Counted from the stretch's first letter, positions 49,331 through 58,347 are shown. The stretch: 64,000 bases of DNA from Cupriavidus sp. MP-37 (GCF_020618415.1 NZ_CP085345.1:2294001-2358000), one strand, 5' to 3'. The notes: generated from the sequence alone by a model not told the origin. Numbers and translations: made by a program.

Positions 49331-49558
49331 CTATTGCGGCGGCGTTGGCGTGAGTTGATCCCAGCCCTGTTCCGGGCCGCTCTTCTGGTCCCGGTAAGTC
49401 CACAGGGCACCGCAATCCTGGCAGACGAAGCTGCTGATGGTGACGGCGGCCGAGCGCGGCGGCTTGATGCGTCGGGTGTCGGTGATGCGCAGCGCGGCAT
49501 GCCCGGGGGCGCCGCGCACATGGCGTTCGATGGCCTGGCAGGCAGTGCAGAGTGTCAT
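49331..49558 (-). CDS. Small zinc-ribbon protein, 75 residues
   Basis: Two CxxC pairs, CTAC near the N-terminus and CQDC in VCQDCGALWTYRDQK, indicate a zinc ribbon. No family name can be given. The start at 49558 is the only one with matching composition; the frame upstream overlaps the cspA leader. It converges on icd, with the icd terminator between the two. Confidence 0.7.
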   Translation of the reverse strand: MTLCTACQAIERHVRGAPGHAALRITDTRRIKPPRSAAVTISSFVCQDCGALWTYRDQKSGPEQGWDQLTPTPPQ

Positions 49559-49840
49559 CCGTGGTGTTCCGTTCGATGGGCCACTGTAGCACGCATGCCG
49601 CGTGCGGGACGGCAAGACCCTCACCCCGCACTTTGCCCGCGATTCCGGAGGGATTCGGCGAAGTTCGTTGACACGGTGGGGGGTGACCTGTATAAGGGTG
49701 GATGCAGGATCAATCAAGCAGCAATCTCGAAGTCCAGGTGCTTGCCCACACGGCGCCACTTTTTCTCCAAGTTACTTCCTTGATCGTCATGCCTCGCCGA
49801 CGCTTTTGTCGGGCGAGAAACAATTATTGAGGAATCCAAC

Positions 49841-50044
49841 ATGGAAACCGGTACCGTCAAGTGGTTCAACGATTCGAAGGGTTTTGGCTTCATTACGCCT
49901 GATGCAGGCGGCAATGACCTGTTCGCGCACTTCTCCGAAATTCAAGGCAGCGGCTTCAAGTCGCTGGCAGAAGGCCAGAAGGTGCGTTACGTCGCCGGCG
50001 TCGGCCAGAAGGGCCCGGCCGCGACCAAGATCGAGCCGATCTGA
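49841..50044 (+). CDS. cspA: Cold-shock protein, CspA family
   Basis: 67 residues, one cold-shock domain with both RNA-binding motifs, KGFGFI and LFAHFS. It binds single-stranded RNA and DNA and melts RNA structure. GAGGA precedes the ATG. The 280 bases upstream hold no gene and may include a long leader, as is common for csp genes. The apparent terminator downstream has been split by an IS3-family element. Confidence 0.94.
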   Translation: METGTVKWFNDSKGFGFITPDAGGNDLFAHFSEIQGSGFKSLAEGQKVRYVAGVGQKGPAATKIEPI

Positions 50045-50141
50045 ATTGCACCGCACCCATTAAGCTGAGCGCCACGGCGCCAGTTCGATGAGAAAAAGCT
50101 CCGCCACGTGAACTGACCCCAAAAAGTTGGACAGTGATTGG

Positions 50142-50978
50142 CTAGGCTTGAGAGGGCTGAGTCCTGTACTTCACGGGACTCAGCCCTTTTAGTTTGAGTT
50201 TGATGCGGTCGTGATTGTAGTAGTGAATGTATTGGGCCAGGCCTTGCTGTAGTTTCTCGACGCTGGCGAATTTGTTCAGGTAGAAGAATTCGGACTTCAG
50301 GGTGCCGAAGAAGCTTTCCATGGCGGCGTTGTCCAGACAATTGCCCTTGCGCGACATGCTGGGACGGACGCTGCGCTTTTTGAGCATTCGCTGATAGGCC
50401 GGCATCTGATACTGCCAGCCCTGATCGGAATGCAGTACGGGTCGATCCTTCGGGCCGAGGCGGCGGAACGCCTTCTTCAGCATATTCCTCACCATCTCAA
50501 AGGCGGGCCTGCGGGCAGTCTCGTAGGCGATGATCTCGCCGTTGTACAGGTCCAGCACCGGGGAAAGGTAGAGCTTCTCGCCGGCCACGTTGAACTCGGT
50601 CACGTCGGTTACCCACTTCCGATTCGCGCGTTTGGCGTGGAATCGCCGTTGCAGAACGTTGGGCGCGACACGACCCACCATGCCCTTGTAGGATCGGTAT
50701 TTCTTCGGCCGGACCAACGACTTCAATCCCATCTCGTGCATGAGCCGCTGAACCGTCTTGTGGTTGACGACCGTACCGGTTTGCCGGATCGCCGCTGTGA
50801 TGCGGCGGTAGCCATAACGACCCATGTGTCGGGCGAAGAGTTCGCGAATGCGCGTTTTCAGCTCCGCATACTTGTCCTGCGCCTGGAGCACTGCCTGCTG
50901 GTAGTAGAAGGTGCTGCGCGCCAGCCCCGCCACCCTCAGCAAACCGGACAATGGGTACTGCTGCCTCAGCTCAAGCAC
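50142..50978 (-). CDS. IS3-family transposase OrfB (DDE integrase domain)
   Basis: 278 residues counted from the GTG at 50978, though the open frame extends upstream inside orfA and the active product is probably an OrfAB fusion. Integrase core: WVTDVTEFN (first Asp), VLHSDQGWQYQ (second Asp) and the DDE glutamate in NAAMESFFGTLKSEFFY. An HTH_21-type segment is at RYGYRRITAAIRQTGTVVN. The frame is intact. Confidence 0.93.
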   Translation of the reverse strand: MLELRQQYPLSGLLRVAGLARSTFYYQQAVLQAQDKYAELKTRIRELFARHMGRYGYRRITAAIRQTGTVVNHKTVQRLMHEMGLKSLVRPKKYRSYKGMVGRVAPNVLQRRFHAKRANRKWVTDVTEFNVAGEKLYLSPVLDLYNGEIIAYETARRPAFEMVRNMLKKAFRRLGPKDRPVLHSDQGWQYQMPAYQRMLKKRSVRPSMSRKGNCLDNAAMESFFGTLKSEFFYLNKFASVEKLQQGLAQYIHYYNHDRIKLKLKGLSPVKYRTQPSQA

Positions 50979-51511
50979 TATTTGCGCCTTTTGGGTTGCG
51001 CAGATGTCTTGCTCGCTTGAACCAAGGCTTCGAGCTTTTTTAGGTACGCGTTCTCCATGCGCAGGTAGTTCAACTCTTCAAGGAGTTCCTCGCGTGTGCG
51101 CGTACGGTCGTCTGAAGACCGCGATGGCTTTGTCTTGGGAGTCCGTTGTGGCATCTTGCTGGGCCGCCGCCCCTTAGGCCGAGGCGTCAGAGCTTCTAAA
51201 CCCCCAGCATCATACTGGCGTTCCCACACACCAATGGCGCCGATATTGCGAATGTCGTACAGTGCCGCCACTTCCCGATGCGACAAGCCTTGGCGGCGCA
51301 TCCGCTCAAGCACCGAGAGCTTGAACTCGGCGCTGTAGGTCTTGTACCTGCGCCTCAGGCTGGCTTCACCGTGCAGCCGATAGGCTGCCACCCAGCGTCG
51401 CACCGTCCCGTCGTCTATTCCATGGCGCTTGGCAAGCGCACCAGCTCCTACCTGCCCGCGCAGATATTCCTTGATGACCGACAGTCTGAACTGCTCGGTG
51501 TACCTATACAT
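50978..51511 (-). CDS. IS3-family transposase OrfA
   Basis: 177 residues from MYRYTEQF at 51511. Two helix-turn-helix segments (GAGALAKRHGIDDGTVRRWV and GLSHREVAALYDIRNI) and a C-terminal leucine-heptad region (ELLEELNYLRMENAYLKKL) for oligomerisation. The stop overlaps orfB in the -1 frame; CCCAAAAGG just before the stop is a plausible slip site for making the fused transposase. Confidence 0.92.
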   Translation of the reverse strand: MYRYTEQFRLSVIKEYLRGQVGAGALAKRHGIDDGTVRRWVAAYRLHGEASLRRRYKTYSAEFKLSVLERMRRQGLSHREVAALYDIRNIGAIGVWERQYDAGGLEALTPRPKGRRPSKMPQRTPKTKPSRSSDDRTRTREELLEELNYLRMENAYLKKLEALVQASKTSAQPKRRK

Positions 51512-51676
51512 GAAAACACCCCAAAAGTTGGTGTCCAACTTTTGGGGTGCAGTTCACACGGCGGAGCTTTTTTATTCTGGCCGGCAGGATGACTGCCGAT
51601 GGCGAAATAAAGCCACTGCGCGGCCGTCAACAGGCGTAGAGTGGGGGCACAAGACCACCATCCCGCGGAGACTGCC

Positions 51677-51976
51677 ATGGATATCTATCCAGCTGCGACT
51701 TACAAGGGGTATGACCTTTACCCCCTGGTGTACAAGCACGCCATCACGCGCGTGTGGCCGGAACCGCGACCGGACCGCTCGTTCGATGCGGCGGTGGTGA
51801 TCTGCCTCGAAGGCGAGTCGCCGGATGGCGCGCAGGCGCGCACGTTCCGCCTGGAAGCCACGCCGTGGGACAACGTCGGCGGCGCACGCCGTGGTGCGTT
51901 GCGCTATGCCGAGGCCATCATCAACGGCGCGGTGCCAGGGCTTTCGCTATCATCGTCCGGCTTGCCGGCATCCTGA
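51677..51976 (+). CDS. Hypothetical protein, 99 residues, paralogue of the next gene
   Basis: Not recognised. It shares with the next gene the pattern YKGYDLYPLVYKH, a WPEPRPDRSF stretch, VVICLEG, W(D/E)N and GGARRGALRYAEAIINGAVPG. Soluble, no signal peptide. GCGGAG precedes the ATG. It lies just outside the right end of the IS3 element. Confidence 0.75.
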   Translation: MDIYPAATYKGYDLYPLVYKHAITRVWPEPRPDRSFDAAVVICLEGESPDGAQARTFRLEATPWDNVGGARRGALRYAEAIINGAVPGLSLSSSGLPAS

Positions 51977-52024
51977 GCAGCCCAGGCGCCGGTCCTGGAT
52001 GCCTTACCCCATCAACGCGGCACG

Positions 52025-52369
52025 ATGCCGCATGGAGCCGTCGTGAGCGACAGCAGCCCCAGCCGCAGTCCCGGCAACAATGTTCCCGGCAGCACGCCCT
52101 TTGCCAGCTACAAGGGTTTTGACCTGTACCCGCTGGTTTACCGCCACCGGCCTCAGCAGGCCTGGCCGCGCACCAGGCCCGACACCAGTTTCCTGGCTTC
52201 CATCGTGATTTGTCGCGAGGGCTATCGCCCGGGCGAAGACCATGCGCGCGTGTTTCCCGTGGGCCAGTCGCGCTGGGAGAACATCGGCTCGGCGCGCCGC
52301 GGCGCGCTGCAGTTCGGCGAGGACATCATCAACGGGCTGGTTGCCGGCGAATCGGTGGCGTCGCTCTAG
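52025..52369 (+). CDS. Hypothetical protein, 114 residues, paralogue of the previous gene
   Basis: Same unknown family as the previous gene (YKGFDLYPLVYRH, RPDTSF, VICREG, SARRGALQFGEDIINGLV). The pair are likely a tandem duplication with strong divergence. A GTG at 52043, which GGAG precedes by five bases, may be the true start and would remove six residues. Confidence 0.75.
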   Translation: MPHGAVVSDSSPSRSPGNNVPGSTPFASYKGFDLYPLVYRHRPQQAWPRTRPDTSFLASIVICREGYRPGEDHARVFPVGQSRWENIGSARRGALQFGEDIINGLVAGESVASL

Positions 52370-52471
52370 GCGTCGCTGCAGGCGCCGGTGTTTGCAGTGT
52401 GCCGGCCAGGCCGGCGCGTTGCGCAACCGGAGGCGCGCGGCCCAATCCGTCAGACTGCAAGGAGTCCGTTC

Positions 52472-52846
52472 ATGGACATGCGTACGGGATCATCCGGTTT
52501 TCTGTGCACGTTGCCCGGCGAGGGCAAAGGCATCACCTATCACGTCGCCGTCTGCTTTATCGATGCCGAGCATCCTACCGGCGTGCTGTTCACCAGTTTC
52601 GTGGGTATAGGGCGGCGTTCGTTCGGCGTGCTGACCGACCCCGCCGCATTGCAGGGCGAGCTTGCCACGAGCGGCGAGGCGCTGTGCCGCCTGGCCATCG
52701 GCCAGGTGGTGCGCGACCAGCTGCATGACAAGGCGCGCGAGGGCGATTATGTGCTGGACCTAGGCGCGGCCCCATGGGGCGGCGAGCTACGCACGGTTGG
52801 CGCCGGACTCAGGACGGTCCGGCCGCATGTGCGCGTGCTTGGCTGA
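52472..52846 (+). CDS. Hypothetical protein, 124 residues
   Basis: Not recognised. Mixed alpha/beta soluble protein with VAVCFIDAEHPTGVLFTSFV in the first half. AAGGAG precedes the ATG at 52472 at good spacing. It follows the two paralogues in the same direction. Confidence 0.72.
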   Translation: MDMRTGSSGFLCTLPGEGKGITYHVAVCFIDAEHPTGVLFTSFVGIGRRSFGVLTDPAALQGELATSGEALCRLAIGQVVRDQLHDKAREGDYVLDLGAAPWGGELRTVGAGLRTVRPHVRVLG

Positions 52847-52922
52847 GGTGCCGGCACGCCGGCGTGAATAGCGGTAAAGCTGGCGCAGGCGCGCAGTTGC
52901 GCCGGGCCTTGCGCAACAGCAA

Positions 52923-53177
52923 TCAGATCTGGAACACCGGGTCGCCGTGGCGCTCCAGCAGCGCTTCGATCAGCGCCATGTCGGTGATCTCCGGAGTGCG
53001 GTCTTCCACCGCGCGCGACGGCCCGCAATAGGTTGCCGTCACGTGGCGCCTGACGGTCAGCACGCCCGCTGCCGGCGGCGCGACTTCCACGGGCTGCCAC
53101 GGCGCGTGCCGGTAGCTGCCCGCTTGCCAGCCTTCCGGCGTCAGGTGCAGGGCTTCCCATTCTTCGATGACGGACAT
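52923..53177 (-). CDS. Hypothetical protein, 84 residues
   Basis: Not recognised. Starts MSVIEEWEALHLTPEGWQAG with WQPVEVAPPAAGVLTVRRHV; the tandem Trp/aromatic positions suggest a small beta-rich domain. AAGGAG precedes the ATG. It lies 84 bases downstream of infA, same strand. Confidence 0.7.
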   Translation of the reverse strand: MSVIEEWEALHLTPEGWQAGSYRHAPWQPVEVAPPAAGVLTVRRHVTATYCGPSRAVEDRTPEITDMALIEALLERHGDPVFQI

Positions 53178-53261
53178 GATCGGTTCTCCTTGATTGAGGG
53201 ATTAGGGGTTGGGGGATGGCACGCGCGCCGCGGCGCATGCCATGGCGCAGGACGCGTCCGG

Positions 53262-53483
53262 CTACGACTTGTGCCGGTAGTTGATGCGTCCCTTGGTCAG
53301 GTCGTAGGGCGACATCTCCAGCGTGACGCGATCGCCCGCGAGCACCCGGATGCGGTTTTTCTTCAGCCGCCCGGACGAATACGCCCAGACTTCGAAACCG
53401 TTTTCCAGGATCACGCGAAAGCGGTTGTCGGGCAGCACTTCCGATACCTTGCCGCCAAATTCGACCAGTTCTTCTTTTGCCAA
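53262..53483 (-). CDS. infA: Translation initiation factor IF-1 (additional copy)
   Basis: 73 residues, a complete S1/OB-fold IF-1 ([41 protein letters not shown]). The start is TTG at 53483 with AAGGAG before it. Its neighbours are not ribosomal-protein genes, so this is the stand-alone second copy found in many beta-proteobacteria. Closeness to cspA fits a cold or stress role; that is inference. Confidence 0.93.
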   Translation of the reverse strand: MAKEELVEFGGKVSEVLPDNRFRVILENGFEVWAYSSGRLKKNRIRVLAGDRVTLEMSPYDLTKGRINYRHKS

Positions 53484-53570
53484 GGAGGCTCCTTGCTGTA
53501 GCCGCGCGGCTTGCGCGCGTGCTGTGGTGGCGGCCAGCCGATGACGGCGGACCGGGGGGATGAGGCTGGC

Positions 53571-53620
53571 CGCGGCTCACTGCGGCTCACTGCGGCTCAC
53601 TGCGGATTACCGCGGCTTAC
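53571..53620. repeat. Decanucleotide tandem repeat upstream of infA
   Basis: Five consecutive 10-base units of the form TGCGGCTCAC, the last two diverged (GCGGATTAC, GCGGCTTAC). It sits between infA and the next gene and touches the latter's last codons. Confidence 0.8.
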
Positions 53621-53850
53621 TGCTGGCGCAGCCGGGCTGCGGCATGTTCGCCGGCGCGGCGGGCCGCCTGCCTGGCGCGCGCTTCGGAGCGGTGGGTGTC
53701 GTGGCGCATGGCCACGTTGGCGACGATGCGTTCGGCGCCGTTGCGGTATTCCGCAATCATGTAGGTCGCGAACCAGAGGCCGGGTTCCTGCTGGATCGGG
53801 TAGACGGAAACGGTATAGGGGCTGTGCTGGATAGGGTTGACTCGATTCAA
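53617..53850 (-). CDS. Hypothetical protein, 77 residues
   Basis: Not recognised. An N-terminal beta-rich part (YTVSVYPIQQEPGLWFATYMI) precedes an Arg/Ala-rich helical C-terminus (RSEARARQAARRAGEHAAAR). The only upstream start in frame is TTG at 53850 with a weak ribosome site, so the start is uncertain. Confidence 0.65.
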   Translation of the reverse strand: MNRVNPIQHSPYTVSVYPIQQEPGLWFATYMIAEYRNGAERIVANVAMRHDTHRSEARARQAARRAGEHAAARLRQQ

Positions 53851-54317
53851 TGTGTTGCCTGTTCATGGGCGCGGCCGTGGGCGACGCGGGGCATCGGCAT
53901 GCCGATGCGGCGCGGGGCGCGTTGGTGGCCGTCAGCCGTTGCGATGTGCCAGGGTCTGGCCCGCGCGACAGCACGGGCGTTGCATCTGGCGTGAAGTAGA
54001 CCATGCCTGCGCAAGCCGATACGCCGGCGTGCCGGGTGCACGGGTACGGGCGATCGTTGCGGAGCGGACCAGCCGCCGGTCGGAAAAGGGTGATGGGCCG
54101 TCCGGCCCGAAGACGCGCCGGGGATCGATGGATCGGTCCGGGTTTGCGCCTGGTATGCCGCTGCTGAAGTGCTTCCAGTGGACAGAGGACTGCGGCAGAT
54201 GCGCAGCAGTCGGGCGTTGCCGGTCTGATCTGCACATGGGATCCCGGATGATACCACTTCCGGGCCAAGCCTGCCGGCGTGACCGGTGCTGCCCGTGGCG
54301 CGGGTGCGCCGCGGCGC
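53851..54317. other. Gene-free stretch before the LysR gene
   Basis: No frame in it has a ribosome site or family character, and no repeat or clear promoter is seen. Confidence 0.55.
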
Positions 54318-55226
54318 TCAGGACTCCTCAATCTGCGCGAAGCGGCGCGACAGGAACTCGATCAGTTCGCGCACCGACGGCAGCAGCCCGCGCCGTGACG
54401 GAAACACGGCGTGAATCACGCCGCCCTTGACCGACCATTCCGGCAGCACCTTGACCAGACGGCCATCGCGCAGCTCCTCGGTCATCATCATCACCGGCAG
54501 CTGCACGATGCCGGCACCGGCCACCGCCGCGGTGCGCAGCATGATCATGTCGTCGGTGACCAGCCGCGGCTTGTGGTGCAGATCGGCGCTGGCGCCGCCG
54601 GGCCCGTACAGCGACCACGTGTGCGACGGCCGGGGCGGGCCCAGGTCCAGCGTCGGCAGGGCGTTCAGGTCCGCCGGTGCCAGCAGGGGGCCGTGCTCCG
54701 CAAGCAGCGCCGGACTGGCGACGAAGCTCCAGGCGCGCTGGGCCAGCACCCGCATCACCAGGTCGCTGTCTTCCAGCGGCGGCACGCGCACGCGCACGGC
54801 CAGGTCGATGCCCTCGGCGACCACGTCGACGCGCCGGTTGGTGGCTTCCAGGTGCACGATGACCTTGGGATTGGCCGCCATGAAATCGGCCACCATCTCG
54901 CCCACGCGCGCATGCAGCAGGGCCACCGGGCAGGTCATGCGCACCAGGCCGCTGGGTTCGGCGCGGCTTTGCTCGATCGCGCTCTCGGCGGCCTCGGCCT
55001 CGACCAGCATGGCCTTGCAGTGGGCGTAATAGGTCTGCCCCAGCTCCGTCACCGAAAAACGCCGCGTCGAGCGCTGGATCAGGCGCACCCCCAGGCGCTC
55101 CTCCAGCAGCGCCACGCGCCGGCTGAGCTTGGACTTGGGGATGCCCAGAACGCGGCCGGCCGGGGCAAAGCCCTGGTGGTCGACCACCTGCGCGAAGTAG
55201 TACAGGTCATTGAGGTCCGTATGCAA
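54318..55226 (-). CDS. LysR-family transcriptional regulator
   Basis: 302 residues from a TTG at 55226, chosen because AGGAG lies six bases before it; another TTG at 55250 lacks one. The LysR helix-turn-helix is at about 2-60 ([23 protein letters not shown]). The substrate domain follows ([41 protein letters not shown]), of the subgroup seen in Burkholderiaceae next to YcaC-like hydrolases. It is divergent from the two isochorismatase-fold genes and probably regulates them. Confidence 0.88.
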   Translation of the reverse strand: MHTDLNDLYYFAQVVDHQGFAPAGRVLGIPKSKLSRRVALLEERLGVRLIQRSTRRFSVTELGQTYYAHCKAMLVEAEAAESAIEQSRAEPSGLVRMTCPVALLHARVGEMVADFMAANPKVIVHLEATNRRVDVVAEGIDLAVRVRVPPLEDSDLVMRVLAQRAWSFVASPALLAEHGPLLAPADLNALPTLDLGPPRPSHTWSLYGPGGASADLHHKPRLVTDDMIMLRTAAVAGAGIVQLPVMMMTEELRDGRLVKVLPEWSVKGGVIHAVFPSRRGLLPSVRELIEFLSRRFAQIEES

Positions 55227-55374
55227 AGGCGGCTCCTGTCGTCCTGCCAATAGGACGCTGAAGGCAGATTTTCCGGTCTACCGGGCGGATTTGCCAAGTC
55301 CTATGCTTTCGCAACACGGTCGGTTCCGGATGGTCCGGTCCGCCGGTTTTGCCAACTGCAAAGGAGAATGCCAA

Positions 55375-56052
55375 ATGACCACACCCGCCAATTTCAACGG
55401 CAAGCGTCCGGCCATCGATCCCGCCGATACGGCAATGCTGCTGATCGACCACCAGAGTGGCCTGTTCCAGACCGTGGGCGACATGCCGATGCCCGAACTG
55501 CGCCTGCGCGCTGCCGCGCTGGCGAAGATGGCGACGCTGTCCAAGCTCCCGGTCATCACCACCGCATCGGTGCCGCAAGGCCCCAACGGCCCGCTGATCC
55601 CCGAGATCCACGAGAACGCCCCGCATGCCAAATACGTCGCCCGCAAAGGCGAGATCAACGCCTGGGACAATCCCGACTTTGTCGCCGCCGTGCGCGAGAC
55701 CGGCAAGAAGACCCTGATCATCGCCGGCACCATCACCAGCGTGTGCATGGCGTTCCCGTCGATCAGCGCGGTCGCCGACGGCTACAAGGTGTTTGCGGTG
55801 GTCGACGCTTCGGGCACCTATTCCAAGATGGCGCAGGAAATCACGCTGGCGCGCATCGTCCAGGCCGGCGTGGTGCCGATGGACACCGCCGCCGTGGCCT
55901 CGGAGCTGCAGCAGACCTGGAACCGCGCGGACGCGCAGCAATGGGCCGAGATCTACACCAAGATCTTCCCGGCCTACCAGTTGCTGATCGAGAGCTACAT
56001 GAAGGCGCAGGAGGTCGAGAAGAACCACGAGCAGCTGGACTCCCAGCGCTAA
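55375..56052 (+). CDS. Isochorismatase-fold (cysteine) hydrolase
   Basis: 225 residues. Family motifs: Asp in [11 protein letters not shown], Lys in [14 protein letters not shown], and the nucleophile cysteine in [15 protein letters not shown]. The enzyme is cytoplasmic; the group cleaves amides or esters, with many unknown substrates. AAGGAG precedes the ATG. The next gene is a paralogue 86 bases on. The C-terminus is longer than the paralogue by a Glu/Gln-rich helix. Confidence 0.87.
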   Translation: MTTPANFNGKRPAIDPADTAMLLIDHQSGLFQTVGDMPMPELRLRAAALAKMATLSKLPVITTASVPQGPNGPLIPEIHENAPHAKYVARKGEINAWDNPDFVAAVRETGKKTLIIAGTITSVCMAFPSISAVADGYKVFAVVDASGTYSKMAQEITLARIVQAGVVPMDTAAVASELQQTWNRADAQQWAEIYTKIFPAYQLLIESYMKAQEVEKNHEQLDSQR

Positions 56053-56138
56053 CGTCCTAACCTATAGGCACTGCATTTCAACACGGGCGTGGCCGGGGAC
56101 CCTTGGCCACGCCCGCAATTTCTCCACAGGAGCGCGTC

Positions 56139-56765
56139 ATGAGTAAGCCCTACAAGCGTCTGGACAAGACCCAGGCTGCCGTGCTGATGGTCGACCACCA
56201 GGCCGGCCTGCTGTCGCTGGTGCGGGACATCGAACCCGACAAGTTCAAGAACAACGTGCTTGCGCTGGCCGATCTGGCCAAGTATTTCAAGCTGCCGACG
56301 GTGCTGACTACCAGCTTCGAAGATGGCCCGAACGGACCGCTGGTGCCCGAGCTCAAGGCCATGTTCCCGGATGCGCCGTTCATTCCGCGCCCTGGCCAGA
56401 TCAACGCCTGGGACAACGAGGACTTCGTCGCCGCCGTGCGCGCCACCGGCAAGAAGCAACTGCTGATCGCCGGCGTGGTCACCGAGGTGTGCGTGGCGTT
56501 CCCGGCGCTGTCGGCGATCGAAGAAGGCTTTGACGTGTTCGTCGTGACCGATGCCTCGGGCACGTTCAACGAAATCACGCGCAACGCGGCCTGGCAACGG
56601 ATGTCGGACGCTGGCGCGCAATTGATGACGTGGTTCGGCGTGGCAGCCGAACTGCACCGTGACTGGCGCAACGATATCGAAGGCCTGGGCACGCTGTTCT
56701 CGAACCATATTCCGGATTATCGGAATCTGATTACGGCTTATACGACGGTGAAGGGCAGCAAGTAA
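56139..56765 (+). CDS. ycaC: YcaC-like isochorismatase-family hydrolase
   Basis: 208 residues, the YcaC length. Close family text: VDHQAGLLSLVRDIEPDKFK, TSFEDGPNGPLVPELK, RPGQINAWDNEDFV, VVTEVCVAFPALSAIEEGFD and DASGTFNEITRNAAW. The cysteine in TEVCVAF is the nucleophile. YcaC forms octameric rings; its physiological substrate is not settled. CAGGAG precedes the ATG. Tandem with the previous paralogue. Confidence 0.9.
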   Translation: MSKPYKRLDKTQAAVLMVDHQAGLLSLVRDIEPDKFKNNVLALADLAKYFKLPTVLTTSFEDGPNGPLVPELKAMFPDAPFIPRPGQINAWDNEDFVAAVRATGKKQLLIAGVVTEVCVAFPALSAIEEGFDVFVVTDASGTFNEITRNAAWQRMSDAGAQLMTWFGVAAELHRDWRNDIEGLGTLFSNHIPDYRNLITAYTTVKGSK

Positions 56766-56797
56766 GCAGTGCAGGCGGGTACGCTGCCTGTTTGCTC

Positions 56798-56914
56798 CCC
56801 TCTCCCGCTCGCGGGAGAGGGGCAGGGGGTGAGGGCAGGCACTGGCAGGCCGACACGTTCACTTCGTCGATACGCCCGCCCTCACCCCAACCCTCTCCCG
56901 CAAGCGGGAGAGGG
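56798..56914. repeat. Pair of REP-like palindromes in inverted composite
   Basis: Copies at 56798-56821 (TC centre) and 56891-56914 (AA centre), joined by GGGGTGAGGGC and its inverse GCCCTCACCCC: the fullest example of the composite unit. It contains an intact IS110-family insertion target at 56885-56901. Confidence 0.9.
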
Positions 56915-56942
56915 AGCAACCAATTGGCACAAGCAATTTCCC

Positions 56943-58298
56943 TCAGGCCTCCCGCACAGCGCCGCGAACCGGCGCAGCAACCCCAGCCTGCGCCGACGCC
57001 GAGCGCCGGTGGTTGATCATCGACACCGCCCCCACCGCGATCACCGCCGGGATCGCCATCGCCATGAAGTTCTGCTGCAGCGGTAGCGACATTCCTACCA
57101 GCACGCCAATCACGATCGGCGCCAGGATGGCGCCGCTGCGCCCCACGCCGGAAGCCCAGCCGATGCCGGTGCCGCGCACCGCCATCGGGTAGAACTGGCC
57201 CGCGTAGGCATAGGTAACGATCTGCGTGCCGATGGTGGAAGCGCCCGCCAGGCCCACCACCACGAACAGCGCGGCGCTGGGCATCGGATAGCCCAGCAGC
57301 GTGATCGACACCGCCGCGAGCGCATACATGCCGATCAGCACGTGCTTGATCGGCAGGCGGTCGGCCAGCCAGCCGCCGCCGATGGCGCCGAGCATCGCGC
57401 CGAAGTTCAGCACCAGCACGAAGGTCAGCGCCGAGCCCAGGCTGTAGCCCGCGCCCGCCATCAGCTTGGCCAGCCACGAGCTGAGCGCATAGACCATGAA
57501 CAGGCACATGAAGAATGCCACCCAGAACATCACCGTGCTGACGCCGCGGCCGTCCTGGAACAGGCGGCGGATGGGTGCGCTGCCGGCCTTGTCATCCGCG
57601 GGCAGCGTGAAGGTATCGCCGGCTTGCGGGCGATATGACGGCGCGAGCCGTGCCACCACCGCCTGCAGCGTCGCGGTCTGGCCGGTGCGGATCAGGTAGG
57701 GCATCGACTCCGGCAGCGCGCGCAGCACCAGCGGGATCAGCACCACCGGCAGGCCGGCGGCGAGGAATACCGACTGCCAGCCGTAGCTTTCGATCAGCCC
57801 CTTGCCCAGCAGCGCGGCCAGCATGCCGCCGACCGAATAGCCGCTGAACATCAGCGTCACCAGCGTGCCGCGCAGCTTGCGCGGCGAGTACTCGGTCATC
57901 TGCGCCACCACGTTCGGCATCACGCCACCGATGCCCAATCCTGCCAGGAAGCGCGTGACGCTGAAGCTGACCGGGTCGCTGGTCAGGCCCGCCGCCGCGG
58001 TGAACACGCTGAACAGCGCGATGCAGATGGCAATGGCGCGCCGGCGCCCGATGCGGTCGGCCACGGTGCCGAGGAAGATCGCGCCGAACATCATGCCGAA
58101 CAGCGCCGAGCTGACCATGAAGCCCGCACTGGTGGCGGTCACGCCCATTTCTTTCATGATCGACGGCAGGGCGATTCCCGCCACCGCGAGGTCATAGCCG
58201 TCGAAGATGATGATCAGCGCGCACCAGAACAGGATGAGCGCATGGAAGCGGTTGAAGCGGGCCGTGTCGGCCAGCTGGTGGACATCGATCTGACGCAT
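56943..58298 (-). CDS. Aromatic acid:H+ symporter (MFS, AAHS family), probable benzoate transporter
   Basis: 451 residues, 12 membrane helices. AAHS marks are FDGYDLAVAGIALPSIMKEMG (with the DGxD motif of helix 1), GTVADRIGRRRAI and RFLAGLGIGGVMPNVVAQMTEY, plus ESMPYL after helix 6. The group takes up benzoate, 4-hydroxybenzoate or similar acids. It lies 49 bases downstream of the benzoate-CoA ligase gene, which makes benzoate the likely substrate (BenK/PcaK relatives). Confidence 0.88.
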   Translation of the reverse strand: MRQIDVHQLADTARFNRFHALILFWCALIIIFDGYDLAVAGIALPSIMKEMGVTATSAGFMVSSALFGMMFGAIFLGTVADRIGRRRAIAICIALFSVFTAAAGLTSDPVSFSVTRFLAGLGIGGVMPNVVAQMTEYSPRKLRGTLVTLMFSGYSVGGMLAALLGKGLIESYGWQSVFLAAGLPVVLIPLVLRALPESMPYLIRTGQTATLQAVVARLAPSYRPQAGDTFTLPADDKAGSAPIRRLFQDGRGVSTVMFWVAFFMCLFMVYALSSWLAKLMAGAGYSLGSALTFVLVLNFGAMLGAIGGGWLADRLPIKHVLIGMYALAAVSITLLGYPMPSAALFVVVGLAGASTIGTQIVTYAYAGQFYPMAVRGTGIGWASGVGRSGAILAPIVIGVLVGMSLPLQQNFMAMAIPAVIAVGAVSMINHRRSASAQAGVAAPVRGAVREA

Positions 58299-58347
58299 GC
58301 TTTGTCTCCGGGATGGTGGGGATGGCGGCGGCGGACGGCGTTGCCGT

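Larger units (their letters stand above)
50109..51556 (-). mobile_element. IS3-family insertion sequence
   Basis: 1448 bases. Imperfect terminal inverted repeats of about 25 bases begin TGAACTG at both ends and share CCCCAAAA and AGTTGGACA. A 4-base direct repeat CACG flanks it (50105-50108 and 51557-51560). It carries orfA and orfB on the minus strand in the overlapping -1 arrangement. Confidence 0.93.
50098..51573. terminator. Bidirectional terminator of cspA, split by an IS3-family element
   Basis: The left arm GCTCCGC (50098-50104), preceded by five A, and the right arm GCGGAGC (51561-51567), followed by six T, are perfect complements. Each is joined to CACG, which would be the loop. Without the insertion this is a 7-bp stem, CACG loop and T run, 54 bases after cspA. 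Confidence 0.85.

Noticed and set aside
53837..54430. A 197-residue plus-strand frame before the LysR gene
   Set aside because: It runs into the 3' end of the LysR gene on the other strand, lacks a ribosome site and has no family character.
56798..56914. REP palindromes as rho-independent terminators
   Set aside because: Stems are strong but none is followed by a T run; they may still pause transcription, so no terminator is called.
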